Assembly (NCBI RefSeq): GCF_000342045.1
Contig: NZ_AONQ01000041.1
Span: forward strand, 1 to 40,857
Direction: 5' to 3'
Source of the DNA: Paramagnetospirillum caucaseum
Lineage (GTDB): Bacteria; Pseudomonadota; Alphaproteobacteria; Rhodospirillales; Magnetospirillaceae
Length of the DNA: 40,857 nt
Numbering within the stretch: position 1 is the stretch's first letter; each line of letters begins with the position of its first letter. This document shows, in pieces, positions 1 through 7,177 of the stretch. The notes under the pieces were generated by a model. That model was not told where the DNA came from, made no database searches, and saw only the letters and a program-made list of their open reading frames with translations. The position numbers were made by a program, and so were the translations under genes.

Positions 1-175
1 GGGCGCGGGTGCGGCGGCGGGATCGTCGTCGCCCCCAGGCCTGTCCCCAGCCCCCCGCCTCGGGCCAGGCCTTCTGTTCGGAGATCAGATCGGCGCACGC
101 CGGCGCGGTCAGCGCCGAGGAGGCCGACAGCAAGGTGATGAGGAGCAGATGGCGGGAAGACGGCACGGTGGTCAC
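1..175 (-). CDS. Secreted protein of unknown function, N-terminal fragment
   Basis: An open frame starts at a GTG ten bases after the lptF stop and runs off the window edge. The first 28 residues look like a Sec signal peptide: a short polar start, the hydrophobic run HLLLITLLSASSALT, then an APACA cleavage site. The mature part visible is only about 30 residues (DLISEQKAWPEAGGWG..., then Arg-rich) and I do not recognise it. The small gap suggests co-transcription with lptF. In many proteobacteria lptG follows lptF; this N-terminus lacks the LptG membrane start, so it is something else. The start codon is weakly supported because the Shine-Dalgarno is poor and no ATG is available. Confidence 0.4.
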   Translation of the reverse strand, partial: MTTVPSSRHLLLITLLSASSALTAPACADLISEQKAWPEAGGWGQAWGRRRSRRRTRA

Positions 176-185
176 CCTGGGCCCG

Positions 186-1304
186 TCACGCGGCGCCCAT
201 GGCCGGTACGGTCCGGCGGCACGGCCACGGCGGGCGCGCCAGGACCCACAGGCCAAAGGCGATGGGAAGGGCGGCGTTGATGTAGATGAGCGGGACGAAG
301 GCCAGATTGCCGGCCGACAGGTTGGTGGCTCCCAGCGCCAGGGCCTGGACGGCGACCATCAGGGCGGTGGCGGTCATCACCTGCATGGTCTGGCCGCGCC
401 GGTCGAAACCGGAGGTCAGCAGGATGGCGGCGGCCAGCAGCGGAAAGCCCAGGCTGTACAGCGGCGCGGTCAGGCGGGAATGCAGCTCGGACTTGAAGCG
501 GCGGAAGTCGCCCTTGTTGGGCATGCTGTCGTCCATGGTCAGCAGCTCCAGGGTCGGGCGTTCGCGGGCGTCGCGGAAGCGGTCGGGCTTGTTGCCGGTG
601 GCGGTGTTGAAATCCACCGTGTAGTTGTCGAAATACAGCAGCGACAGCTTGCCGGTCCCCTGGGTCACTTCCTGGCGGTTGCCGTTGACCATCAGCACCC
701 GGGGCCCCTGCTCGGTATAGACCAGGGCGCCGCGCTCGGCCATCAGGGTGACGGGGCGCTGGGGATGGCGCTTGTCATGGACCAGCAGGCCGGTGAGCTC
801 GCCGTCGGGAGTGCGCGAGCGGACATAGATGGTCAGCCCGTCGCCGAACTTGTTGAACATGCCTTCCTGCAGCAACACGTTGCCGATGTCGTTGCGGATG
901 GTCCATTGCATCTCGTGGAAGCTGCGCACGGTGAGCGGAATGATCCAGCAACTGAGCAGATAGCCCACCGCGCTCACCGCCAGCCCGAGAACGATCGCCG
1001 GCCGCGCCAGGGCCAGATGGCTGAGGCCGGCGGCGCGCAGGACCACCAGTTCCCGGTCGGCGATCAGGCGGTTGTAGGTGAAGAGCACCACGGCGAACAG
1101 GGAGATGGGGATGATCACCACCAGGAAGCCCGGCATCAGCAGGATGGTGAGCTTGAGGAAGGAGCCGATGGACAGCCCCTTGTTGACGATCATCTCGACG
1201 AAGCGCAGCGACTGGGTCAGCCACAGGACGCAGGCCAGCGCGGCGGAGACGAAAATCATCCCCACCGCCATCTGGCGCATCATGTATCGCGTGATCCCCG
1301 ACAT
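186..1304 (-). CDS. lptF: LPS export permease, LptF family (YjgP/YjgQ)
   Basis: Inner-membrane permease of the Lpt lipopolysaccharide transporter; LptF pairs with LptG and the ATPase LptB to pull LPS out of the inner membrane. The 372 residues match the family length. Membrane segments lie near residues 12-33, 55-77 and 100-122, followed by a periplasmic beta-rich domain (about 130-265) and three more C-terminal segments (about 270-355). The motif FAVVLFTYNRLIADREL with RAAGLS after it is typical of the cytoplasmic coupling loop in YjgP/YjgQ proteins. I chose LptF over LptG from the N-terminus (SGITRYMMRQM). The next gene in the same direction is a secreted protein rather than lptG. Confidence 0.88.
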   Translation of the reverse strand: MSGITRYMMRQMAVGMIFVSAALACVLWLTQSLRFVEMIVNKGLSIGSFLKLTILLMPGFLVVIIPISLFAVVLFTYNRLIADRELVVLRAAGLSHLALARPAIVLGLAVSAVGYLLSCWIIPLTVRSFHEMQWTIRNDIGNVLLQEGMFNKFGDGLTIYVRSRTPDGELTGLLVHDKRHPQRPVTLMAERGALVYTEQGPRVLMVNGNRQEVTQGTGKLSLLYFDNYTVDFNTATGNKPDRFRDARERPTLELLTMDDSMPNKGDFRRFKSELHSRLTAPLYSLGFPLLAAAILLTSGFDRRGQTMQVMTATALMVAVQALALGATNLSAGNLAFVPLIYINAALPIAFGLWVLARPPWPCRRTVPAMGAA

Positions 1305-1366
1305 GGCGCGGGATTATAGACACGAGGCCGGCGGCGGAACAGCGAAAGCTTCGGGCCTTCGCCGAT

Positions 1367-2788
1367 TCATGGCCGCCCGGGGCCGGGGCGCAATATCTTT
1401 CCCGGATTCATCAGGCCGCGCGGGTCCAGCGCCTCCTTGACCCGGCGCATCAGCTCCAGGTCCACCCCCGGCTTGTAATGGGCCAGTTCGTCCACCTTGA
1501 GGCGGCCGATGCCGTGCTCGGCCGAGATGGAGCCCTCCATCTCCACCACGATGTCGTGGACGATGCGGTTCATCTCCGCCCAGCGGGCCAGGAAGGCGGT
1601 CTTGTCGGCCCCGATCGGCTGGGTCAGGTTGAAATGGGTGTTGCCGTCGCCCAGATGGCCGAAGGGCACCACCCGCACGCCGGGCATGGCCGCCTCCACC
1701 GCGCTGGTGCAGCGGCGGATCATCTCGGGCACGCGGGAGGTGGCCACCGCGACGTCGTGCTTGATGGAGCCACCCTCCTTCTTCTGTGCCTCGGGAATGG
1801 CCTCGCGGATGCGCCAGAAGCCGGCCCGCTGGCTCTCGCTTTCGGCCAGCACGGCATCCGCCGCCAGGCCGTCCGCGAAGGCGTCGCCCAGCACGTCCTC
1901 CAGCGCCTGGCGCAGGCCGCCGGGCCGCGACGACGACAGTTCCAGCAGCAGCATCCAGGGGTGGGGCGCGGCGAAGGGGTCGCGCACCCCGGGCACATGG
2001 CGCAGGCCCAGTTCCAGTCCCAGGCGGGGGATCAATTCACAGGCGGTGACGGAATCCCCCGACGCGGCGCGGGCGCGGGCGAACAGGGGCAGCGCCGCCT
2101 CCAGGTCGGACAGGGCCACCAGGGCCGTGGCTGTTTCGCGCGGACGGGGAAACAGCTTCAGCACGCAGGCGGTGACCACGCCCAGCGTGCCCTCGGCGCC
2201 GATGAACAGGTGCTGCAGGGCATAGCCGGTATTGTCCTTGCGCAGGCGCTTCAGCCCGTTCCACACGCTGCCGTCGGACAGCACCACTTCCAGGCCCAGC
2301 ACCAGGTCGCGGGTGTTGCCGTAGCGCAGCACGTTGGTGCCCCCGGCATTGGTCGAGATGTTGCCGCCGATGCGGCACGAGCCTTCCGCTCCCAGGCTCA
2401 GGGGGAACAGACAATCGGCGGCGGCCGCCGCCTGCTGCAGGGTGGCCAGCACGCAGCCCGCCTCGGCGGTCAGGGTGAAATCCACCGGATCGACGGCGCG
2501 GATGCGGGTCAGCCGCTCGCTGGAGATCACCACCGAGCCCCCGTCCTCGGACGGCACGCCGCCGCCGCACAGGCCGGTATTGCCGCCCTGGGGCACCATG
2601 GGGATGCCGGCGTCCGCGCAGACCTTGACCACCTCCGAGACCTCGGCGGTGGAGCCGGGGCGGACGACGCCCCGGGCGGCGCCCCGGTAGAGGCCGCGCT
2701 CCTCCGCCAGATAGGGGGCGAGGCCGGCGGGATCGGCGATGACGTTGCCGGGGCCGACGATGGCGGCCAGAGAGTCGAGAATGCTCAT
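1367..2788 (-). CDS. FAD-linked D-2-hydroxyacid dehydrogenase (GlcD / D2HGDH-like)
   Basis: Flavoprotein of the FAD_binding_4 plus FAD-oxidase C-terminal family, which oxidises D-2-hydroxyacids such as D-2-hydroxyglutarate, D-lactate or glycolate to 2-oxoacids. The FAD-binding part shows PQGGNTGLCGGGVP (near residue 67) and GGNISTNAGGTNVLRYGNTRD (near 142). The C-terminal half shows the metal/substrate motif GHLGDGNTHFN and the late SAEHGIGRLK. At 473 residues it is a full-length single-subunit enzyme. Its ATG overlaps the TGA of the 35-codon ORF upstream, which in turn overlaps the tsaC stop, so translation of the three may be coupled. Exact substrate cannot be read from the sequence; D-2-hydroxyglutarate is my preferred guess. 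Confidence 0.88.
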   Translation of the reverse strand: MSILDSLAAIVGPGNVIADPAGLAPYLAEERGLYRGAARGVVRPGSTAEVSEVVKVCADAGIPMVPQGGNTGLCGGGVPSEDGGSVVISSERLTRIRAVDPVDFTLTAEAGCVLATLQQAAAAADCLFPLSLGAEGSCRIGGNISTNAGGTNVLRYGNTRDLVLGLEVVLSDGSVWNGLKRLRKDNTGYALQHLFIGAEGTLGVVTACVLKLFPRPRETATALVALSDLEAALPLFARARAASGDSVTACELIPRLGLELGLRHVPGVRDPFAAPHPWMLLLELSSSRPGGLRQALEDVLGDAFADGLAADAVLAESESQRAGFWRIREAIPEAQKKEGGSIKHDVAVATSRVPEMIRRCTSAVEAAMPGVRVVPFGHLGDGNTHFNLTQPIGADKTAFLARWAEMNRIVHDIVVEMEGSISAEHGIGRLKVDELAHYKPGVDLELMRRVKEALDPRGLMNPGKILRPGPGRP

Positions 2789-2905
2789 TTCGGTTTGTCC
2801 CTCAGGCGCCGGGCGGGCGCCTTGGCGCCCTTGGCTCCTCCGCTGCGCTCCGGGTCGCTCAACGCTCCCGCGCTCGGCATAGCCTCGCTCATTTCTGCTT
2901 GTCCC
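2783..2905. repeat. Small repeat unit bounded by 19-bp direct copies
   Basis: Positions 2783-2801 and 2887-2905 are two copies of a 19-bp sequence (GCTCATTTCKGYTTGTCCC) that differ at two bases, 104 bp apart. The segment between them contains the perfect short palindrome GGGCGCC-TT-GGCGCCC (2815-2830). A related start context, ATGAGCGAAGAG preceded by GGGCACGGACAA on the minus strand, occurs at the brnA start (about 4214-4235), and both sites share a GCCGAGCG-GG-A stretch a little upstream. This looks like a small interspersed element or a local duplication at a stop/start junction. Confidence 0.5.
2785..2892 (-). CDS. 35-codon ORF between tsaC and the FAD dehydrogenase
   Basis: This short frame (MSEAMPSAGALSDPERSGGA..., ending RRLRDKPK) has its ATG overlapping the tsaC stop and its TGA overlapping the dehydrogenase ATG, both as ATGA. 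It is rich in Ala, Gly, Arg and Lys with no domain. It lies exactly inside a segment bounded by two near-identical 19-bp copies (see the repeat entry), and its tail RDKPK resembles the tsaC tail RDKQK. It is more likely a frame opened by a small inserted repeat than a functional peptide, though it could keep ribosomes moving between the two real genes. Confidence 0.35.
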   Translation of the reverse strand: MSEAMPSAGALSDPERSGGAKGAKAPARRLRDKPK

Positions 2906-3878
2906 TGGGAGCCGCCGCGCGGCGCAGGCGGTCGTTGATGGCCAGGCCCAGGCCCTTCTCGGGAATGGGCATCACGGCGATGCCCCGGTAGTCGGGGCGG
3001 TCGAGGGCGCGCAGCATGGCGAACAGATGGGCGGCGGCCTCGGACAGGTCGCCCTTGGGCGACAGGTTGAGGACGCAATCGGAGGCGGGGCCGAAGCCCA
3101 GCAGCGCCTCGCCGGGTTCGGCCCCGGCGGCGTCGAGGCGGACGGGCAGGGCGGGGGCATAGTGGCTTTCCAACTGGCCGGGCGAGCGTGGGGCGTCGGG
3201 CGTTTCCAGGGCGCGGCGGATGGGGTGGCCGAGGACGGCCTCCAACTCCTCGGCGGTGACGCCGCCGGGGCGCAGCAGGGTGGGGGGCTGCTCGGAGAGG
3301 TCGAGCACGGTGGATTCCACCCCCACCCGGCAGGGGCCGCCGTCCAGCACCATGGCGATGCGGCCTTCCAGGCATTGGGCGACGTGCTCGGCCCGCGTCG
3401 GACTGACCCGGCCCGAGCGGTTGGCCGAGGGCGCCGCCAGGGGGCGCCCCGCCGCCCTGATCAGGGCCAGGGCCACCGGATGGTCGGGCATGCGCACCGC
3501 CACCGAATCCAGCCCGGCCGAGGCCAGCAGCGACACCGGCGAATCGGGCCGCCTCTTCAGCACCAGGGTCAGCGGGCCGGGCCAGAAGCGCTCGGCCAGG
3601 CGGTGGGCGTCGCCGTTGAATTCCACCAGGGCGGCGGCCTGATCGAGGCCGCTGACATGGGCGATCAGCGGATTGAAGCTGGGACGGCCCTTGGCCTTGA
3701 AGATGGCGGCCACCGCCGCGTCCGAGGTGGCGTCGCCTCCCAGCCCGTACACCGTCTCGGTGGGAAAGGCCACCAGCCCGCCCTCGGCCAGCACGCGGCC
3801 GGCCCGCGCGATGGCGGCGGGGTCGGCGGACAGGATCATGGCGGAGGCGGGCTGGCTCATCCCCGGACCATAGTTCAT
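2889..3878 (-). CDS. tsaC: L-threonylcarbamoyladenylate synthase (Sua5/YrdC/YwlC type)
   Basis: Makes threonylcarbamoyl-AMP from threonine, bicarbonate and ATP, the first step of the universal t6A37 tRNA modification. The YrdC domain covers about residues 20-205: FPTETVYGLGGDA, KGRPSFNPLIAHV, WPGPLTLVL, AAPSANRSGRVSPT and VESTVLDL are all present. The C-terminal Sua5 domain follows (PGQLESHYAPALPVRLD). At 329 residues this is the long Sua5 form, not the short TsaC form. The ATG used here lies directly after a strong hairpin whose 3' arm contains the purine-rich AAGGGGGCTC; a second in-frame ATG (MSQPASA, 3860) is also possible. The downstream 35-codon ORF overlaps its stop. Confidence 0.92.
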   Translation of the reverse strand: MNYGPGMSQPASAMILSADPAAIARAGRVLAEGGLVAFPTETVYGLGGDATSDAAVAAIFKAKGRPSFNPLIAHVSGLDQAAALVEFNGDAHRLAERFWPGPLTLVLKRRPDSPVSLLASAGLDSVAVRMPDHPVALALIRAAGRPLAAPSANRSGRVSPTRAEHVAQCLEGRIAMVLDGGPCRVGVESTVLDLSEQPPTLLRPGGVTAEELEAVLGHPIRRALETPDAPRSPGQLESHYAPALPVRLDAAGAEPGEALLGFGPASDCVLNLSPKGDLSEAAAHLFAMLRALDRPDYRGIAVMPIPEKGLGLAINDRLRRAAAPRDKQK

Positions 3879-3904
3879 GAGCCCCCTTCCGGAAAAGGGG
3901 GCTC
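3879..3904 (-). terminator. GC-rich hairpin between brnA and tsaC
   Basis: A perfect 10-bp inverted repeat (GAGCCCCCTT / AAGGGGGCTC, six-base loop) sits six bases after the brnA stop and touches the first tsaC ATG. No T-run follows on the minus strand, so termination would be inefficient. The 3' arm could also hide a Shine-Dalgarno for the first tsaC start. Confidence 0.5.
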
Positions 3905-3909
3905 GAGCT

Positions 3910-4221
3910 TCAGCCGCCCTTGCGGTGGGCCTTCACATAGGCGGCCAGCACCGCGTTCATGCGCGACTGGTAGCCCGGCCCTTGGCCCTTGAACCAGTCG
4001 AGGACCTCGCGGTCGACGCGGATGGAGATGGCCGCCTTGGGCTGGGGCATGACCAGTTGGGCGGTGCGGAACCATTCCTCGTCCAGGACGGGGGCGGCCT
4101 CCGGGTCGGCGGCGATGGCGGCGTCGATGGCGGAATCGGGCAGCGCCTTGACCCGCACCCAGTCGGTCTTGCCTTTGTGGCGCTCAGTGAGAGTGCGCCT
4201 GATGATATGCTCTTCGCTCAT
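3910..4221 (-). CDS. brnA: BrnA-family antitoxin, orphan
   Basis: A 103-residue protein whose C-terminal half matches the BrnA antitoxin family, which neutralises the RNase toxin BrnT and represses its own operon. The signature AAISIRVDREVLDWFKGQG (about residues 63-81) followed by GYQSRMNAVLAAYVKAHRK is the ribbon-helix-helix DNA-binding part. The N-terminal half is acidic and would normally wrap the toxin. In known brnTA operons the toxin gene lies immediately upstream; here only about 100 bases of non-coding DNA separate brnA from the unrelated DUF2325 gene, and no BrnT frame is visible on either side. It has its own AT-rich promoter. It may be a solitary regulator, or the toxin may have been lost. 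Confidence 0.8.
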   Translation of the reverse strand: MSEEHIIRRTLTERHKGKTDWVRVKALPDSAIDAAIAADPEAAPVLDEEWFRTAQLVMPQPKAAISIRVDREVLDWFKGQGPGYQSRMNAVLAAYVKAHRKGG

Positions 4222-4282
4222 TTGTCCGTGCCCTTCGCGCCGAGATCAAGCGCTTGGCTGTTCCACGCTCGGCTATCCGCCC

Positions 4283-4313
4283 ATAATATGTATATACAAT
4301 TTACCTTTGCCAA
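4283..4313 (-). promoter_or_regulatory. AT-rich promoter with TGTATATACA operator upstream of brnA
   Basis: On the minus strand a TTGGCA-like -35 (4313-4308) and TATTAT -10 (4288-4283) are separated by 19 bases. The perfect 10-bp palindrome TGTATATACA (4289-4298) lies in the spacer, where a BrnA ribbon-helix-helix repressor would be expected to bind. The AT-rich block stands out sharply from the surrounding GC-rich DNA. Assignment of BrnA as the ligand is inference from the known autoregulation of brnTA. Confidence 0.5.
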
Positions 4314-4321
4314 GGAGAGCG

Positions 4322-5554
4322 CTATTGCCCCGCCACGGTGGACAGCGCCCGGATGAAGGCGCCGAGGCCGGAGCGGCGGACCGGCACGAAGGGTTTTTCC
4401 CAGCGGCGGCACAGGCGCTTGACCTCGTCGTGGGCGCCGTGGCTGACGCTGTCCACCGGGAACAGCACGGCGTCGGCGCGGCCGAACAGCGAGTGCAGGC
4501 GGCCCATGCTTTCCTCGAAGCCGCCGTCGTGGTGGGTGAAGGTGCCGCCCGCCTCTTCCACCAGCCGGCGGAAATGGGGCAGGTGCTGGTTGCGGCCGCC
4601 GACGAACAGGATGCAGCGGCCGCACAGGTCCAGGCGGGCGCACTCCTCGTCGCATTGGCCGAGTCCGTCGCCCGCCGTCTCGGCCGGGGCCAGGGTGGCG
4701 GCCAGCCGGGTTTCCGAGGCGGCCAGCTCATCGCGCATGTCGCGCAGTTCGCGGTGCAGGCGGTCGTTCTCCGCGTCCCGGTCGCGGGCCTGGGCCTGCA
4801 GTCGGCGCGCCTCGTCCTCGGCCACCTGGCGGAAGGCGGTCTCCACCTCCAGCAGGTGGCGCAGTTCGCCCACCTCGTGGTGCAGCCGATCCATGTTGAG
4901 GGCGGATTCGGCGGCATGGGCGAGGCGGCGGGATTCGGCGGCCTCCTGGTCGAGCAACTGGCGCAGTTCGCGGATTTCGGTGTTGCGCCGGCCGATCTCG
5001 GCCTTCAGGCGGTCCTGCTGGCGCGCCACCTTGGCCTCCAGGTCGGCCTTGTCGCGCTCCAGCTGGTGGATGGACCTGAGATCGGCGCGCGCCGCCGCTC
5101 CCACCTGATGGGACAGCATGTGGATGTCGCCGAAGATCCGGCTGCGCAGCGAATCGGTGCAGTCGGGGTGGCTCATCACCGCCCAGCAGGCGGCGGCGAC
5201 CTCGCCCTTGCCCAGGCATTCCTCCCACCAGGCGCCCAGAGTCTCCTCGCCGGCCAGCGGCTTGGCGCGGTTGATGGCGGCGGCGTGCTTGCGGTCCAGC
5301 AGCTTGTTCAGCGTCTTGCCCACCAGGCGTTCCCGCGACGCCAGATGGATCATCGAGGTGTGGATTTCATAGGCGGTGGGCTTGGCCGAGCGCATCTGCA
5401 CTCCCAGCTTGGAGGCCACTCCCCTCAACTCACCCAGGCTGAGGCAGGTGCCGATGATGGTGCAGTGCCACTGGTTGTCGATCTCCCACAGCCGGGCGCG
5501 GTGGCGGGGCGTCGGGGCCGCTTCGGCCAGGGCGGGGTGGCATTGCTCACACAT
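4322..5554 (-). CDS. DUF2325 coiled-coil protein under a Fur-like box
   Basis: A 410-residue protein in three parts. The N-terminus carries MCEQCH and a helical region. Residues about 155-310 are a long coiled coil of charged heptads (RSIHQLERDKADLEAKVARQ...). The C-terminal ~95 residues are a DUF2325 domain (ILFVGGRNQHLPHFRRLVE, then HHDGG, then DAVLFPVDSVSHGAHDEVKRLCR). Just before DUF2325 lies a Cys cluster, C-x3-C-x5-C-x2-C. DUF2325 has a Rossmann-like look but no settled function. The ATG has a good AAGGAG Shine-Dalgarno, and a Fur-like operator lies 22-36 bases upstream, suggesting iron-regulated expression. The Cys residues could bind metal; that is inference. Confidence 0.82.
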   Translation of the reverse strand: MCEQCHPALAEAAPTPRHRARLWEIDNQWHCTIIGTCLSLGELRGVASKLGVQMRSAKPTAYEIHTSMIHLASRERLVGKTLNKLLDRKHAAAINRAKPLAGEETLGAWWEECLGKGEVAAACWAVMSHPDCTDSLRSRIFGDIHMLSHQVGAAARADLRSIHQLERDKADLEAKVARQQDRLKAEIGRRNTEIRELRQLLDQEAAESRRLAHAAESALNMDRLHHEVGELRHLLEVETAFRQVAEDEARRLQAQARDRDAENDRLHRELRDMRDELAASETRLAATLAPAETAGDGLGQCDEECARLDLCGRCILFVGGRNQHLPHFRRLVEEAGGTFTHHDGGFEESMGRLHSLFGRADAVLFPVDSVSHGAHDEVKRLCRRWEKPFVPVRRSGLGAFIRALSTVAGQ

Positions 5555-5575
5555 GGGAAGCTCCTTGAGTGCAAA

Positions 5576-5590
5576 TGCGAATGACTCGCA
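5576..5590 (-). promoter_or_regulatory. Fur-like box TGCGAATGACTCGCA
   Basis: This 15-mer has the 7-1-7 symmetry of Fur sites: TGCGAAT-G-ACTCGCA, six of seven base pairs symmetric. It is flanked by an outer inverted pair GCAAAT (5571-5576) / ATTTGC (5591-5596). It lies directly before the Shine-Dalgarno of the DUF2325 gene on the minus strand, and before a strong Shine-Dalgarno/ATG on the plus strand (5612), so it could serve both directions. Confidence 0.6.
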
Positions 5591-5611
5591 ATTTGCTTTG
5601 GAAGGAGATCA

Positions 5612-5647
5612 ATGTCAAGCGCTCTTCGCCAGACCGCTGTCGGGTGA
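5612..5647 (+). other. Twelve-codon reading frame with a strong ribosome site, possible gene remnant
   Basis: GGAAGGAG sits six bases before an ATG that encodes only MSSALRQTAVG before a stop. A near-perfect ribosome site just downstream of a Fur-like box is unexpected in front of so short a frame. It may be the surviving start of a deleted iron-regulated gene, or a leader peptide for the hemerythrin gene 127 bases downstream. The plus-strand DNA from 5648 to 5774 shows no other coding signal. Confidence 0.3.
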
Positions 5648-5774
5648 CTCAACCCAGCCTCTCCAGCGACGGCGCCGCTGTTGACGAACGTCATAGATAC
5701 CTCCCTCAACCCGATTCACCATATCTGGCGGCCGAGGCTGCATGGAGGCAGCAAGGCACCAGGATGAATCGACG

Positions 5775-6431
5775 ATGAAGCTGATCGACATTCTCCAAGA
5801 CGAGCACGTCCTGATCGAGCAGGTGCTGGGATCCCTTCGCACGTATGTCGGCGGACTCGTCGACGGGACTGCGGACCCGGATGACGGCAAACGCTTTGCC
5901 GCGTTCTTCACCGAGTTCGCGGGCCATTTCCATCATGATCGCGAGGAACGAGTGTTCTTCGAGGCTCTGGTGACGGAGGCGGAACTGCCGGGCGACCGCG
6001 GGCCATTGCACGCCGTCACGCTCGAGCACGTCGAGATGGGAGGGTGGCTGTGCGAGATGACGCCGCTTCTCCAACAGAGGCCGCAGTCCGAGGATGATCG
6101 TGTTCGGCTTCAGGCTCTGGCAATTCGCTACTCGCACGCGCTCTGGCGCCATATCGACGCGGAGAACTCCGTCCTGTACCCGGAGGGTGCCGAGCGGCTT
6201 TACCGGTGCGGCATTCGCGAGTTGCCGGATCGGCCGATGAGCGATGTGGAGGCCGCCGCGCGTGAGGCCGGCGCGGCCCTGCTGCTCCGTTATCCGCCGG
6301 TCGAGGACGCGACGCTCACGCGTGGCGACGGTTGCTTCATGTGCCGAGCCTACGGTGACACCTGCGACGGCTTCGAGGCCGAATGGTGGACCGAGTTCGA
6401 GTGGGACGAGGAGGGTGACGCAAGCGACTGA
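5775..6431 (+). CDS. Hemerythrin-like (HHE domain) protein with Cys-containing tail
   Basis: Residues 1-150 form a four-helix hemerythrin-like domain with the expected diiron ligand pattern: His in QDEHVLIEQ, the H-x-x-x-E in HFHHDREERVFFEAL, His in HAVTLEHVEMG, and His/Glu in SHALWRHIDAENSVLYPEG. Such proteins bind oxygen or sense/handle iron, oxygen or NO. The last ~50 residues are unusual: CFMCRAYGDTC supplies three Cys (one CxxC), followed by an acidic Trp-rich end (EAEWWTEFEWDEE). I start at ATG 5775 (MKLIDILQDEH) because this is where family similarity begins; an in-frame ATG at 5742 lacks a ribosome site. It lies beside the Fur-boxed DUF2325 gene, fitting an iron or redox theme. Confidence 0.8.
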   Translation: MKLIDILQDEHVLIEQVLGSLRTYVGGLVDGTADPDDGKRFAAFFTEFAGHFHHDREERVFFEALVTEAELPGDRGPLHAVTLEHVEMGGWLCEMTPLLQQRPQSEDDRVRLQALAIRYSHALWRHIDAENSVLYPEGAERLYRCGIRELPDRPMSDVEAAAREAGAALLLRYPPVEDATLTRGDGCFMCRAYGDTCDGFEAEWWTEFEWDEEGDASD

Positions 6432-6527
6432 AACTCCTGGTGCGCCACGAAGGTCAAATCCATCTTCGACACTTCGAGCAAGACACAGACACGGAGCACC
6501 GCCACCATTGTTTCCAGTGGATTGGGA

Positions 6528-7139
6528 TCAGCAGCTTTGCGGGGTATGCGTCACCCGACAACCGCTGGCTTCGAACAATGGTTCGACCGGCGATCCCACG
6601 ATCAGCAGGGCGCTGTAGGAATCCATCATTTCCGCCCAGTCGTGGATCACCGCGAACAGGCCGCTGCTGATCTCCTCGGTCACCGTGGCCGGATCGGGCG
6701 GGGTGAGGTCGAGGAAGGCCTCGGCCTCACCGCCCTCGAAATGCACCTGCATGCCGGCGCGCCGCGCCAGGGCGACCATGGACCGGTTGTCCGACAGGCA
6801 CAGGGTATAGAGCTTTTCCGCCCGGCGGTTGCGGGCGAAGGCCACCGCCTGACGCAGCAGTTTGGAGCCGATGCCGTCGGTGCGGTGGCGCTCGTCGACG
6901 CTGACCCCCACCTCGGCGAGGCTGCCGCTCAGCGCCACATGGGCGGCCCCCACCAGTTCGTCGCCGGCGAAGGCGGCCAGGATCAGGTCGCCGACGCCGA
7001 TGGTGGCGACATAGTCGTCGATCACCCGGTCGGCCACGCCGGAGCGGGCGAAGCGCAGGCGACGGTCCTCGGCCGACAGCCCCTTCAGATGGGCAACATA
7101 GGCGGCGCGTTCATGGATATAGAGTCTGCGGATCAGCAT
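6528..7139 (-). CDS. GNAT-family N-acetyltransferase
   Basis: A 203-residue Gcn5-related acetyltransferase. The core strands are visible as LILAAFAGDELVGAAHVALSG and AEVGVSVDERHRTDGIGSKLLRQAVAFARNR; the acetyl-CoA loop RTDGIGSKLL corresponds to the family Q/R-x-x-G-x-G/A motif. Then comes LYTLCLSDNRSMVALARRAGM, the usual third motif. The substrate cannot be told; similar short GNATs in alphaproteobacteria act on proteins or small amines. The ATG has an excellent AAGGAGG ribosome site seven bases away. A double palindrome 40-70 bases upstream probably controls it. Its 3' end faces the hemerythrin gene with about 96 bases between, in which I see nothing. Confidence 0.85.
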   Translation of the reverse strand: MLIRRLYIHERAAYVAHLKGLSAEDRRLRFARSGVADRVIDDYVATIGVGDLILAAFAGDELVGAAHVALSGSLAEVGVSVDERHRTDGIGSKLLRQAVAFARNRRAEKLYTLCLSDNRSMVALARRAGMQVHFEGGEAEAFLDLTPPDPATVTEEISSGLFAVIHDWAEMMDSYSALLIVGSPVEPLFEASGCRVTHTPQSC

Positions 7140-7177
7140 GGCCGACCTCCTTCACTGGTCATACCATGAGATGGGAT

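Noticed and set aside
4222-4321. Possible brnT toxin remnant upstream of brnA
   Set aside because: No frame shows BrnT-like residues; the stretch contains only promoter-like AT-rich DNA and the junction repeat-like sequence.
6432-6527. Possible transposase fragment between the hemerythrin and GNAT genes
   Set aside because: Slightly different composition, but no frame of meaningful length and no inverted repeats or motifs of a transposase.
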